A stretch of DNA of 64,000 nucleotides from Pontibacillus salipaludis (GTDB lineage: Bacteria; Bacillota; Bacilli; Bacillales; BH030062): the NCBI RefSeq assembly GCF_014642405.1, contig NZ_BMIN01000004.1, forward strand, positions 124,001 through 188,000, in the 5' to 3' direction. Shown piece after piece: positions 29,355 to 38,105 of the stretch (the stretch's first letter is position 1; each line of letters opens with the position of its first letter). The notes below the pieces were generated by a model. It searched no databases. It was not told the origin of the DNA and saw nothing but the letters and a program-made list of their open reading frames with translations. A program made the translations under genes and the position numbers.

Positions 29355-29462
29355 CCTCTCATCTGTCTAAGCCATGCTTAGCAGGATTTGGCACCTTTCA
29401 AACATAGTTTGATGGTTGCCGGGCTTCAAAGGGCCAGTCCCTCCACCTCTCGTGATAAGAGT
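29355..29462 (-). ncRNA. SAM-I riboswitch (S-box) 2, proximal to metN
   Basis: On the minus strand: CTCTTATCACGAGAGGTGG, AGGGACTGGCCCTTTGAAGC, CCGGCAACC, GGTGCCAAATCCTGC and a closing GATGAGAG. These are the S-box conserved blocks in order. A terminator follows at 29301-29339. SAM binding should terminate transcription before metN. Confidence 0.95.
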
Positions 29463-29618
29463 AAAATCCTTTATTCAATTAACGCTTTAACTCTTTTAAG
29501 TCTAGAAAGAATTCTAGCACGCGCCTTAACATTCAGTCAATATAAAACTTTCACTCAATTCTTTCATCTAAAACATTCTATAAGCAAACTAATATAAAGG
29601 AGCTCTATGCCTATAAAA

Positions 29619-29652
29619 AAAACGTCTCCCAAAGAGAGGGAAACGCTGGTAC
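29619..29652 (-). terminator. Terminator of the distal SAM riboswitch
   Basis: GCGTTTCCC and GGGAGACGT around TCTCTTT, then TTTTTTT on the minus strand. Confidence 0.85.
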
Positions 29653-29658
29653 GCACAC

Positions 29659-29763
29659 TCTCTTATCACTCAAAGCTCACGCCTTGCAGGAATTAGCACC
29701 GTTCCTATAAAGGATGGTTGCTGGGTTTCAAAGGGCCAGTCCCTCCACCTCTCCAGATAAGAT
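29659..29763 (-). ncRNA. SAM-I riboswitch (S-box) 1, distal to metN
   Basis: On the minus strand: ATCTTATCTGGAGAGGTGG, AGGGACTGGCCCTTTGAAAC, CCAGCAACC, GGTGCTAATTCCTGC and closing GATAAGAG. A complete second S-box with its own terminator. No gene lies between it and S-box 2, so both act in series on metNPQ. The two elements fill the 610-bp gap upstream of metN. Confidence 0.95.
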
Positions 29764-29846
29764 CTGAAATCGATTTTAAGTTAAATCATATGTTAGCATG
29801 GTGATAATAAAGTAGTCAATTCAATTTAATTAAGGAGGCAACGAAC

Positions 29847-30257
29847 ATGCAAGCACCTCACTTTGAGCTCCCTGCTATAGATGGCAGCCATTATCATTTG
29901 GAACAAGACCTTGGAAAAATCATCGTACTAACCTTTTGGGCTTCTTGGTGTCCCGACTGTTCAAGGGATCTTCCGAAGAAAGAGCATTTCTCTCAATCCT
30001 TAAACCGTGAAGACCTCAAAATGTTGACGATAAACGTAGCCGGGAGAGAAGGAAACCCGGAAGAAGGTGTGGCATTTGCCTACAAATTTCTTACTCAACC
30101 TACCCTAATAGATCGAGGTACTGAGGTATTTGACCTTTACCAAGCTACAAGCTTACCCACAACAGTGGTCATAAACAAACAAGGCCAGATTGAAGCCAAA
30201 TTTGGAGACAAAGCAGATGTAATGGAGATTATGAAAACGATCGGTACGTTATTATAA
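29847..30257 (+). CDS. TlpA/ResA-like thiol-disulfide oxidoreductase
   Basis: 136-residue thioredoxin-fold protein. Active site W-C35-P-D-C38 in FWASWCPDCS; cis-Pro in LPTTVVINKQG. No signal peptide or membrane anchor is visible, so this one is probably cytosolic, unlike ResA. RBS AAGGAGG 9 nt before the ATG. Single gene divergent from the metNPQ leader. The specific partner is unknown. Confidence 0.85.
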   Translation: MQAPHFELPAIDGSHYHLEQDLGKIIVLTFWASWCPDCSRDLPKKEHFSQSLNREDLKMLTINVAGREGNPEEGVAFAYKFLTQPTLIDRGTEVFDLYQATSLPTTVVINKQGQIEAKFGDKADVMEIMKTIGTLL

Positions 30258-30411
30258 CTAAATGGCAATAGCTTGAATAAGGACTCTCTTTTGTGGAGTC
30301 CTGCCATCACCAGACAAAGTTCGATCTTCTCTCTACATTTATTTACATGATTCACTAAATTATTTCTCGGGAAATCATCATTCGCCACCATTTTCATTCA
30401 GAAATAAAGGC

Positions 30412-30440
30412 TGTCCTACTATAGGACAGCCTTTATTTAT
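30412..30440. terminator. Bidirectional terminator between the TlpA-like gene and yusE
   Basis: AAATAAAGGCTGTCCTA and TAGGACAGCCTTTATTT with a minimal loop. Confidence 0.9.
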
Positions 30441-30748
30441 TGATATTGATTCACTTTCTCATAGAGATAAGATACTGATTGAAATGCATAGATTTTTTCA
30501 AGAATCAGGCCTTTTTGGACGATTAGAAAGCATGGAACACTCTCTATTTCATAATGGTTCATAAAATCAGGGTGGATGGCTGCATTCAACTCTCTAAAAT
30601 CAGTTCCTTTTAATGCCTCTTCCAATGTCTCCAGCATCCTTCTCGCCAAATGGCAGGTCCCACAAAAAGGACTATGAATAAAAAGAAAATCAACATGGTT
30701 TTCACTCTGATTTAGCTGCTCTAAAGGCCTGTTGGATAAAGTTTGCAA
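30437..30748 (-). CDS. yusE: Thioredoxin-like protein YusE
   Basis: 103-residue thioredoxin-fold protein with active site C29-G-T-C32 in SPFCGTCHLA, an unusual dithiol sequence compared with CGPC. Cis-Pro in ESVPCFLIVQKG. No export signal. TTG start behind AGGTGG. It sits 14 nt downstream of yusF, as in B. subtilis. Function unknown beyond thiol exchange. Confidence 0.85.
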   Translation of the reverse strand: MQTLSNRPLEQLNQSENHVDFLFIHSPFCGTCHLARRMLETLEEALKGTDFRELNAAIHPDFMNHYEIESVPCFLIVQKGLILEKIYAFQSVSYLYEKVNQYQ

Positions 30749-30762
30749 AGAATACCACCTAA

Positions 30763-31122
30763 CTATGTTAAGAAGATAGGATCAACCGATATGCTTCTGC
30801 TTACCAAAGCTTGGGCTAATTCGGGCTCAGGCGTCGCAGCCACTTCTCTAAACGAACGATCTATATAAATATGCTCAGCGTGGGGAAGTTCGAATGATAA
30901 TTGCTTCCGTAACTTATGACCTGAATGATCTTCATCCACTAATATAAATACATCTTTATGATCCAGATCATAATCAAGAATGAGCTGTTCCAGCCGCTCT
31001 ACCCCTAGCGTTCCATTTGTGCATATGATCTCAACATCTTCATTAATCACTTTTTGAATTTGTTGTTTATCAGTTTTACCCTCTACGATAATCACTTTTT
31101 CAAGTGCACTGATTTCGTTCAT
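30763..31122 (-). CDS. yusF: Toprim-domain protein YusF (ribonuclease M5-like)
   Basis: 119-residue stand-alone Toprim domain. Catalytic Glu in VEGKTD near the N-terminus and the acidic pair in DEDHSG (about 78-83). Related to the Toprim half of ribonuclease M5; YusF itself is uncharacterised, but nucleic-acid cleavage or primase-like chemistry is the family expectation. ATG at 31122 was preferred over a GTG at 31131 that overlaps the Shine-Dalgarno AGGTGG. Confidence 0.85.
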   Translation of the reverse strand: MNEISALEKVIIVEGKTDKQQIQKVINEDVEIICTNGTLGVERLEQLILDYDLDHKDVFILVDEDHSGHKLRKQLSFELPHAEHIYIDRSFREVAATPEPELAQALVSRSISVDPIFLT

Positions 31123-31278
31123 CGCAACCACCTGTCTTTTTCCAACGTAAGTGTTTCTTATTACTATATGTGATTCAGTCCGGAAATTCTCACTTCATAA
31201 TAAAAATAATAATAAATAGGCCACAATTGATATAAAAACTCTCTCTATTTTGAAAAGGGGATAAATTTATATAAAGAA

Positions 31279-31303
31279 ATGGCAGTGGAACCCCACTGCC
31301 ATT
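31279..31303 (-). terminator. Terminator of the small gene at 31308
   Basis: GGCAGTGG / CCACTGCC (loop GGTT or AACC), followed by ATTTCTTT on the minus strand. Confidence 0.7.
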
Positions 31304-31307
31304 ACCC

Positions 31308-31481
31308 TTAACACCAACCATTTTCATCATCGCAATCTACATACTTATCAACTCGGGAAGGATTACTTGTCCCTCTCCAAGACTGATTTTGCTGTACCTG
31401 CTTAGTGGTGTTTGTAACCTTCATATCCGTTCTTGATGCAGAACGGCTTCTCGCTGAAGAAGACTGGCGTTTTTTCTCCAT
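31308..31481 (-). CDS. Small hypothetical protein, 57 residues, in the yusG position
   Basis: Frame from ATG 31481 to TAA 31308. The N-terminal half is Ser/Arg/Lys-rich and basic; the C-terminus is acidic with two Cys (VDCDDENGWC). GGGGTGA lies upstream and a terminator follows. It occupies the place of B. subtilis yusG between yusF and gcvH, but I cannot confirm homology. Function unknown. Confidence 0.6.
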   Translation of the reverse strand: MEKKRQSSSARSRSASRTDMKVTNTTKQVQQNQSWRGTSNPSRVDKYVDCDDENGWC

Positions 31482-31539
31482 CTTAGTTCACCCCTTACAC
31501 ATAAGGTGTCCTAGGATTGTGCAGAGTATTATACCAAAA

Positions 31540-31923
31540 TTAGTCTTCGGCGATCATTTCTTGATATTTGTCAGCAGTCATCAATTTCTCAATTTCAGAT
31601 TGATCAGATGGTTCTACAATGATCATCCATGCTTTATCGTAAGGAGCTTCGTTAACAAATTCTGGGCTATCATCCAGCTCATCGTTGATCCCAACAACTT
31701 TACCAGAAATCGGTGCGTAAAGTTCAGAAACGGTCTTAACAGATTCAACGCTACCAAAAGGCTCATCTGTTTCAATTGTATCTCCTACTTCAGGTAGTTC
31801 TACGAATACGATATCGCCTAGCTCTGATTGTGCGTGATCCGTAATACCGATACGTACTTTGTCTCCTTCTACTTTCACCCATTCGTGTTCTTCTGAATAA
31901 TACAATTCTTTTGGTACGCTCAT
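31540..31923 (-). CDS. gcvH: Glycine cleavage system H protein
   Basis: 127-residue lipoyl carrier. The lipoylated lysine is K63 in [12 protein letters not shown]. In Bacillus GcvH also passes octanoyl groups to E2 subunits during lipoate synthesis, and here it is away from other gcv genes, as in B. subtilis. ATG behind GGAGGGTTATGA. Confidence 0.96.
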   Translation of the reverse strand: MSVPKELYYSEEHEWVKVEGDKVRIGITDHAQSELGDIVFVELPEVGDTIETDEPFGSVESVKTVSELYAPISGKVVGINDELDDSPEFVNEAPYDKAWMIIVEPSDQSEIEKLMTADKYQEMIAED

Positions 31924-32003
31924 TCATAACCCTCCATTATACTTTTACATTCTTAATGTATTAAACACGGCTCAAAGAGCCAAATGTTTTGATGATCAGC
32001 GAT

Positions 32004-32360
32004 TTACTTCCAAGTATTTTCAAACGTTTCCTCTTTAAACCCAACTGTTACTTGATTTCCATCTGTAACAATTGGACGCTTAATTAACATACCATCAGAA
32101 GCTAACCAAGATCTAATCTCAGCTTCACTCGCGTCTTGAAGTTTGTCCTTCATGCCGAGTTCACGATATTTCTTGCCACTCGTATTGAAAAACTTCTTTG
32201 GTGGTAAACCACTCTGTTCGATTAACGTTTTCAATTGCTCTTCAGATGGCGGATGTTCAACAATATGTACTGTTTCGTAAGAGATGTCTTGATCATCCAA
32301 CCATTTCTTTGCTTTTTTACACGTACCACATTGTGGGTACCAGTAAACCGTTAACGCCAT
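32004..32360 (-). CDS. yusI: ArsC/Spx-family protein YusI
   Basis: 118-residue thioredoxin-fold protein of the ArsC/Spx family, with C11-G-T-C14 in YPQCGTCKKAK and the family block IKRPIVTDGNQVTVGF near the C-terminus. Either an arsenate-reductase-like enzyme or a regulator; YusI has no proven function. ATG behind GGAGGTCC. Downstream of gcvH in the same order as B. subtilis. Confidence 0.87.
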   Translation of the reverse strand: MALTVYWYPQCGTCKKAKKWLDDQDISYETVHIVEHPPSEEQLKTLIEQSGLPPKKFFNTSGKKYRELGMKDKLQDASEAEIRSWLASDGMLIKRPIVTDGNQVTVGFKEETFENTWK

Positions 32361-32470
32361 AGAAGGACCTCCTTTTCTATAATATGTGCCCTCATTTTAT
32401 CATATTTTTCCGCAGCTTCCTAATTATTAGACACACAAATATGAGGAGGATGTTAAGCAAAACCCATATT

Positions 32471-32508
32471 AAAACCCTCCCCTAGGTTCGTACATAGGAG
32501 AGGGTTTT
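32471..32508 (-). terminator. Terminator of the fadNAE operon
   Basis: AAAACCCTC-CCCTA and TAGGAGAGGGTTTT arms (one mismatch), loop around GGTTCGTACA. Confidence 0.85.
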
Positions 32509-32521
32509 ATGGGTTTAAAAA

Positions 32522-34306
32522 TTAAAGGACGTATTTCTCTTCTTGAATAACTTTTGCTGCAACTTCACGCTTTTTCTTAATAACGTTTGTTGGAGTATGG
32601 CGCGTTAGTTTGCGAAGTGCTGATAGCATCATTCGTAAAGAATCGCCTTCTTCGCTTGCAATTAATGTTTCCTTAGCATGAGCTTCAATGCGATTAAATG
32701 ATTCTTGTGTGTAGACTTGAGTCATAGCTAACTTATGCATACTTTTCTCTTTACCGCTTGATTGGATCGCTTTCTCTGTCCGGAGAATAGCAGATTCCAT
32801 ATTGTAGATCTCACCTACGATGTCTGCAATATTAACAAGCAATTCTTGTTCTTTATCAAGCTTTTCGCCAAATTTCTGAGCAGCTAAACCTGCTGCTAAG
32901 AGGCCGATTTTCTTGGCGTTCTTCAACAAGTATTTCTCTTGCTCTAACGTTTCTGTTCCTGGTTCTTCTGGCATCATCATCATAAGCTCTTCCTGAAGGG
33001 TTTGAGCTTTCTGAAGAAGAGGCAGTTCACCTTTCATTGCTTTTTTCAAAAGGGTACCTGGTACAATCATACGGTTGATCTCATTTGTACCTTCGAAAAT
33101 ACGGTTAATACGAGAGTCGCGATACATTCTTTCCACTTCATATTCAGCCATAAATCCGTACCCGCCATGGATTTGGACCGCTTCATCCGTAACGTAATCC
33201 AGTAGCTCTGTGCCAAATACCTTAGTCAATGAGCACTCAATCGCATACTCAGCAATGGCTTCTGCTATTGCCTTTCCGTCTTTTAATTGTTCGTCGCTTA
33301 GTTTACCCATTCGCTGTTCAAATAAGCCGACTGTACGATAAACAGCACTTTCGTTCGCATACGTATTAGCGGCCATTGTTCCAAGCTTTTCTTGAGTTAA
33401 CGGGAAGCTAGAGATTGGGGTTTTAAACTGCTTTCTTTCGTTAGCATATTTAACAGCTAGTTCAAGGGCACGCTTGGAGCTACCTACTCCACCAATCGCC
33501 AACTTGTAGCGTCCGACATTTAAGATATTAAATGCAATTACATGTCCACGACCGATTTCCCCTAAAACATTTTCTACAGGAACTTCCGCATCTTCTAAGA
33601 TTAGAGTGCGGGTACTTGAGCTCTTAATGCCCATCTTCTTCTCTTCAGGCCCTGTTGAAACTCCTTTATAATCTCTCTCAACAATAAAGGCTGTAAATTT
33701 ATCTCCATCAATCTTAGCATAAACAACAAATACATCAGCGAAGGCTGAGTTTGTTATCCACTGCTTCTCTCCATTTAACACATAGTGTGTACCTGCATCA
33801 TTTAACTTAGCCGTGGTTTTAGCGCCTAACGCATCAGACCCAGAGCCTGGTTCAGTCAAGGCGTAAGCTGCTATTTTTTCACCTGTTGCTAGAAGAGGCA
33901 GATACTTTTGTTTCTGTTCTTCATTACCAAAGAAAACGATTGGCAAAGAACCGATCCCTACATGGGCGCCATGTGTGACTGAGAACCCACCAGCTCTAGA
34001 GAATTTCTCTGTAATTAAGGAAGAACTAATTTTATCTAGATTAAGCCCTCCATATTCTTCAGGTACGTCCACCCCTAGTAAACCCAATTCTCCTGCTTTC
34101 TTAAGTAAGTTCACGGAATGCTCAAATTCATGGTTTTCAAGGTTCTCGATTTTAGGAACAACTTCTCCTAAAACAAAATCCTCTGCTGTCTTAGCAATCA
34201 TTTTATGCTCATCTGTAAAATCTTCCGGCGTAATAATATCGTCTGCCTGTAAATCTTCAACTAAAAAGCTTCCACCTTTAAATACTCTTTCCTTCGTTTC
34301 ACTCAT
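32522..34306 (-). CDS. fadE: Acyl-CoA dehydrogenase FadE
   Basis: 594-residue flavoprotein for the first oxidation step of fatty acid beta-oxidation. Acyl-CoA dehydrogenase signatures: AYALTEPGSGSDALGAKTTA (about 149-168) and QIHGGYGFMAEYEVERMYRDSRI (near 377-399). It has the extra C-terminal helical domain (about 430-594) typical of the long FadE/VLCAD-like group. Third gene of fadN-fadA-fadE, 14 nt after fadA. ATG behind AAAGGGGGAAACC. Confidence 0.95.
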   Translation of the reverse strand: MSETKERVFKGGSFLVEDLQADDIITPEDFTDEHKMIAKTAEDFVLGEVVPKIENLENHEFEHSVNLLKKAGELGLLGVDVPEEYGGLNLDKISSSLITEKFSRAGGFSVTHGAHVGIGSLPIVFFGNEEQKQKYLPLLATGEKIAAYALTEPGSGSDALGAKTTAKLNDAGTHYVLNGEKQWITNSAFADVFVVYAKIDGDKFTAFIVERDYKGVSTGPEEKKMGIKSSSTRTLILEDAEVPVENVLGEIGRGHVIAFNILNVGRYKLAIGGVGSSKRALELAVKYANERKQFKTPISSFPLTQEKLGTMAANTYANESAVYRTVGLFEQRMGKLSDEQLKDGKAIAEAIAEYAIECSLTKVFGTELLDYVTDEAVQIHGGYGFMAEYEVERMYRDSRINRIFEGTNEINRMIVPGTLLKKAMKGELPLLQKAQTLQEELMMMMPEEPGTETLEQEKYLLKNAKKIGLLAAGLAAQKFGEKLDKEQELLVNIADIVGEIYNMESAILRTEKAIQSSGKEKSMHKLAMTQVYTQESFNRIEAHAKETLIASEEGDSLRMMLSALRKLTRHTPTNVIKKKREVAAKVIQEEKYVL

Positions 34307-34320
34307 CTTGGTTTCCCCCT

Positions 34321-35496
34321 TTAAATAAGTTCAAAGACTCCGGCAGCACCCATTCCGCCACCGATACACATTGTGACAACACCAAACTGTTCATTTCGAC
34401 GCTTCATTTCGTGAATCAAACTAAGTGTTAACTTAGTGCCAGAACACCCTAGAGGGTGACCTAACGCAATAGCCCCACCATTAACGTTTACTTTATCTTC
34501 ATCAAGACCAAGTTCACGAATAACTTGAATGGATTGAGAAGCGAATGCCTCATTTAATTCAAACAATCCAATGTCTGACTGACTTAATCCAGCAAGCTTA
34601 AGAGCTTTCGGGATCGCTTTCACAGGCCCTACACCCATAATCTCTGGCTCAACACCAGCAACAGCGAATGAATGGAATTTGACAAGAGGCTTTAACCCTT
34701 GTGCTTCTGCCTTTTCTCGGTCCATAACTAGTACAGAAGCCGCTCCGTCACTCATTTGAGAAGAGTTTCCGGCTGTTACAGAACCTCCTATTGAAAAGGC
34801 AGGTCGCAGCTTAGCAAGAGCTTCCATACTAGTGCCGCTACGCACACCTTCATCAACACTAAAAGTTACTTGCTTCTCGTGCTGTTTGTTATCAGCGCCT
34901 ACAAATCGTTGCAAAACGTCAACTGGGACAATTTCATCTTCAAACTTTCCTTCTTGAATGGCCCGAGCTGCTCGTTCATGACTTCTAACGGCGAATGCAT
35001 CTTGTTCCTCTCTTGATATACCGAAGCGCTTTGCAACCTCTTCTGCCGTATACCCCATGCCCATATAATATTCAGGTGCATTTTCGACAAGTTTTACATT
35101 AGGCTTTACAACATGCCCCGGGACGGGTACTAGACTCATAGATTCTGCTCCGCCAGCGATGATCGTATCACTATAACCAAGCATGATTCGCTCTGAAGCA
35201 TAGGCAATTGCTTGAAGACCACTTGAGCAATAACGATTAATCGTTATACCAGGCACATCATTAGGCAATCCTGCTAAACCCGCTATGTTACGTGCCATGT
35301 TCGTACCTTGCTCAGCCTCTGGGATGGCACATCCTATAATAACGTCATCGATATTGCCATCGTATCCTTCTGCACGCTTAAGCGTCTCTTGAATTGTTAG
35401 AGCGGCCAGGTCATCTGGGCGCGTATTCCGAAGCGTTCCTTTATTGGCTTTTCCAACAGGTGTCCTGGCACCTGCAACGATTACAGCTTCCTTCAC
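34321..35496 (-). CDS. fadA: Acetyl-CoA acyltransferase (3-ketoacyl-CoA thiolase) FadA
   Basis: 391-residue thiolase for the last step of beta-oxidation. Nucleophilic C90 in NRYCSSGLQ, His in GGAIALGHPLGCSG near 348, and second Cys in MCIGGGMGAA near 378. GTG start behind AGGGGGAAGTATT. Lies between fadN and fadE with short gaps. Confidence 0.96.
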   Translation of the reverse strand: MKEAVIVAGARTPVGKANKGTLRNTRPDDLAALTIQETLKRAEGYDGNIDDVIIGCAIPEAEQGTNMARNIAGLAGLPNDVPGITINRYCSSGLQAIAYASERIMLGYSDTIIAGGAESMSLVPVPGHVVKPNVKLVENAPEYYMGMGYTAEEVAKRFGISREEQDAFAVRSHERAARAIQEGKFEDEIVPVDVLQRFVGADNKQHEKQVTFSVDEGVRSGTSMEALAKLRPAFSIGGSVTAGNSSQMSDGAASVLVMDREKAEAQGLKPLVKFHSFAVAGVEPEIMGVGPVKAIPKALKLAGLSQSDIGLFELNEAFASQSIQVIRELGLDEDKVNVNGGAIALGHPLGCSGTKLTLSLIHEMKRRNEQFGVVTMCIGGGMGAAGVFELI

Positions 35497-35515
35497 AATA
35501 CTTCCCCCTATCTGT

Positions 35516-37915
35516 TTAGTTGCGTAGTGGCTTTCCTTTTACTAACATGTGTTGCATCCGCTGCTGAGATTTCGGCTCTCCAACTAAACTTAAAAATGCT
35601 TCTCTTTCCAAATCTAATAAATACTGTTCATCAACAAGAGTCCCTTGCGCAACCGTTCCACCAGCAAGCACGTAAGCAAGCTTTTGGGCAATCTTGATAT
35701 CGTGTTCAGAAGCATATCCACCAAAGCCCATCGTTTTAGCTCCTAGGAGCATCGTTGCATAGCCCGCTTCACCTACTACAGGGATTTTCTCGCGCTTAGG
35801 AGCTTTATAGCCCGCTTGTGCTAAACCTAGAACTTTTTGTTTTGCATCGTGAATCAAGTGATCCCCGTTTACACTGATTGCATCTAATTGGTTAAGAAAA
35901 CCTAGCTCTCTAGCTTCCTCTGCGGAGGTTGAGACTTTAGCTGTAGCAATCTTTTGGAAAACATCATTAGTGACTTTTTGTAAATCAAAGTCTACTGATT
36001 TTGGAATGCCTTGCAGATGTTTAATGTAAAGCTCTTTATTTCCACCGCCACCTGGGATTAGGCCTACTCCTGGTTCAACTAGACCCATATACGTTTCTTG
36101 GGATGCTTGAACTGCACTTGCTGGTAGCGTAACCTCTGTACCCCCACCAAGCGTCATACCAAATGGTGCTGCTACTACTGGTTTATTAGAATATTTGATA
36201 TTCATCATGGCTTGTTGGAATTGACGCACGACCATTTCGATTTCAATAAAGTTATAATCTTGTGCCTCCATTAAAATCATCCCAAGGTTTGCACCCACAC
36301 AGAAATTCTTCGCTTGGTTCCCAATAACGAGCCCTTTGTAATTTTGATCAACTTCTTCAACAGCGTAGTTGATCATTTGAATAATATCTAAGCCAATTGC
36401 ATTACTCTGTGAGTGGAACTCAAGAAGCGCAACGTCATCTCCTATATCAATAAGACTTGCACCTTTATTGCTCTTGATGACACCATGAACTTCCTTATGA
36501 CGTTTTAGATGAATTTCTTTATCATTGAATGATTGTTGTTTGTAGTCTCCATTATGATAGAAGTAAACGTTTCCATTTTCTTGTTTATAAAACGACGAGA
36601 GGCCTTTAGCTAGCATGTCTTCCACCCATTGCGGGACCTCTTCACCTTCTTCTTTCATGCGAGCTACTGATTTTTCAACACCGATTGCATCCCACATCTC
36701 AAATGGCCCTAGTTCCCAGCCAAATCCCCATTTCATTGCATCATCAATAGATGGGATATCATCAGCGATCTCACCGGCTAATTGAGCGGAGTATATCAGA
36801 ACAGGTTTGACCACATTCCAAACGAGATCACCAGCGCGATCTCCTTTAGCTGAAACAAGAGCTTTAAGTTTCCGTTTCGGTCCTTTTTCTTGCTTCACCA
36901 TTTCTGTTGCTTTTGTCTTTAATTTCTTGCGATCAACGTATTCCAGGGTTTCAGGATTTAACTCATATATAGCGCTCCCGTTTTCCCCTTTTTTCTTCAC
37001 GAAAAATCCTTGACCTGCTTTAGCACCAATCCATCCTTTTTCTTGCATCGTCTTCATGAATGCCGGAGGGTCAAAGACATCTTTTTCTTTTCCTTCTACT
37101 TGATCGTACACATTTTTAGCTACATGTAAAAAGGTGTCGAGTCCTACCACGTCAAGAGTTCGGAATGTAGCACTCTTAGGCCGCCCGATCATAGGGCCTG
37201 TTACAGAATCAACTTCACCCACACTGTATCCACCGTTTATCATTTCTCTTACCGTAACGAGCAAACCATATGTCCCAATTCTGTTTGCGATAAAGTTTGG
37301 GGTATCCTTAGCTTCTACGACCCCTTTACCTAAGACGTCTTCTCCAAACGTTTTCATAAATTGAAGAACCTTAGAGTCCGTATCCTTTGTTGGAATAACC
37401 TCAAGTAATTTTAAGTAACGAGGAGGATTAAAGAAGTGTGTCCCAAGGAAATGCTTTTTGAAGTCCTCTGATCGCCCATCTGCCATAGCCTCAACTGAGA
37501 TTCCGGATGTATTCGAACTGACAATTGATCCTTCTTTACGATATTGATCTACAGAAGTAAAGACTTTTTGCTTAACCTCTAAATTCTCAACAACAACTTC
37601 AATAATCCAGTCCACTTCTCCTAAACGTTCTAGGTCATCTTCAAGGTTGCCCACCTCTATAAGATCTAAATTGTTTTTACTCGTTAAAGGAGACGGCTTT
37701 TGCTTTAATAGACCTTGTTTACCAGATTGGCTTATTCGGTTTCTTACTTGACGATCTTCTAATGTAAGCCCTGCACTCGCCTCTTTAGCTGTTACTTCGC
37801 GAGGTACAATATCGAGCATTAGTGTTGGAATTCCTACGTTTGCCAAGTGAGCAGCAATGCCAGCTCCCATTACACCTGAGCCTAATACAGCTGCACGCCT
37901 GATTGTTCGATTCAT
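35516..37915 (-). CDS. fadN: 3-Hydroxyacyl-CoA dehydrogenase/enoyl-CoA hydratase FadN
   Basis: 799-residue bifunctional enzyme. The N-terminal dehydrogenase opens with GSGVMGAGIAAHLAN, and THFFNPPRYLKLLEVIP lies near 165. Two C-terminal 3HCDH domains follow, then a crotonase domain (about 490-690) with VGANLGMIL and GLVEPGVGLIPGGGG. An ATG 18 nt upstream is in frame, but GGGGGAG lies 5 nt before the ATG at 37915. First gene of the fad operon. A FadR operator sits 20 nt upstream. Confidence 0.95.
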   Translation of the reverse strand: MNRTIRRAAVLGSGVMGAGIAAHLANVGIPTLMLDIVPREVTAKEASAGLTLEDRQVRNRISQSGKQGLLKQKPSPLTSKNNLDLIEVGNLEDDLERLGEVDWIIEVVVENLEVKQKVFTSVDQYRKEGSIVSSNTSGISVEAMADGRSEDFKKHFLGTHFFNPPRYLKLLEVIPTKDTDSKVLQFMKTFGEDVLGKGVVEAKDTPNFIANRIGTYGLLVTVREMINGGYSVGEVDSVTGPMIGRPKSATFRTLDVVGLDTFLHVAKNVYDQVEGKEKDVFDPPAFMKTMQEKGWIGAKAGQGFFVKKKGENGSAIYELNPETLEYVDRKKLKTKATEMVKQEKGPKRKLKALVSAKGDRAGDLVWNVVKPVLIYSAQLAGEIADDIPSIDDAMKWGFGWELGPFEMWDAIGVEKSVARMKEEGEEVPQWVEDMLAKGLSSFYKQENGNVYFYHNGDYKQQSFNDKEIHLKRHKEVHGVIKSNKGASLIDIGDDVALLEFHSQSNAIGLDIIQMINYAVEEVDQNYKGLVIGNQAKNFCVGANLGMILMEAQDYNFIEIEMVVRQFQQAMMNIKYSNKPVVAAPFGMTLGGGTEVTLPASAVQASQETYMGLVEPGVGLIPGGGGNKELYIKHLQGIPKSVDFDLQKVTNDVFQKIATAKVSTSAEEARELGFLNQLDAISVNGDHLIHDAKQKVLGLAQAGYKAPKREKIPVVGEAGYATMLLGAKTMGFGGYASEHDIKIAQKLAYVLAGGTVAQGTLVDEQYLLDLEREAFLSLVGEPKSQQRMQHMLVKGKPLRN

Positions 37916-37934
37916 TTCAGCTCCCCCTATCATT

Positions 37935-37952
37935 TGAATGAATACTCATTCA
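37935..37952. promoter_or_regulatory. FadR operator of fadNAE
   Basis: TGAATGAATACTCATTCA matches the B. subtilis FadR consensus (TGAATGA-N-TA-N-TCATTCA class) throughout. FadR repression is relieved by long-chain acyl-CoA. It lies in the leader between promoter and ribosome binding site, so a roadblock mechanism is likely. Confidence 0.9.
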
Positions 37953-38002
37953 TTTTACGGCGAAAAAATAAATAGATCTTCATTCGATCTAATTCTACTT
38001 TT

Positions 38003-38031
38003 ACTATAAATTATTTTCAGACATTTCGCAA
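38003..38031 (-). promoter_or_regulatory. Probable SigA promoter of fadNAE
   Basis: TTGCGA and TATAGT with a 17-nt spacer on the minus strand, about 50 nt upstream of the FadR site. Confidence 0.6.
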
Positions 38032-38070
38032 TCCTTTTTGCCGACTTATTTCTATCTTTTTACAAAGGTT

Positions 38071-38098
38071 CGGACCGGCTCTATAAATACCGGTCCAC
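38071..38098 (-). terminator. Possible terminator of the proline dehydrogenase gene
   Basis: GGACCGG / CCGGTCC stem with an AT-rich 11-nt loop but no clear T run. Confidence 0.4.
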
Positions 38099-38105
38099 TT
38101 TCCTT

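Noticed and set aside
30280-30301. GGACTC/GAGTCC hairpin after the TlpA-like gene considered as a terminator.
   Set aside because: No T run follows; a much better bidirectional terminator lies at 30412-30440.
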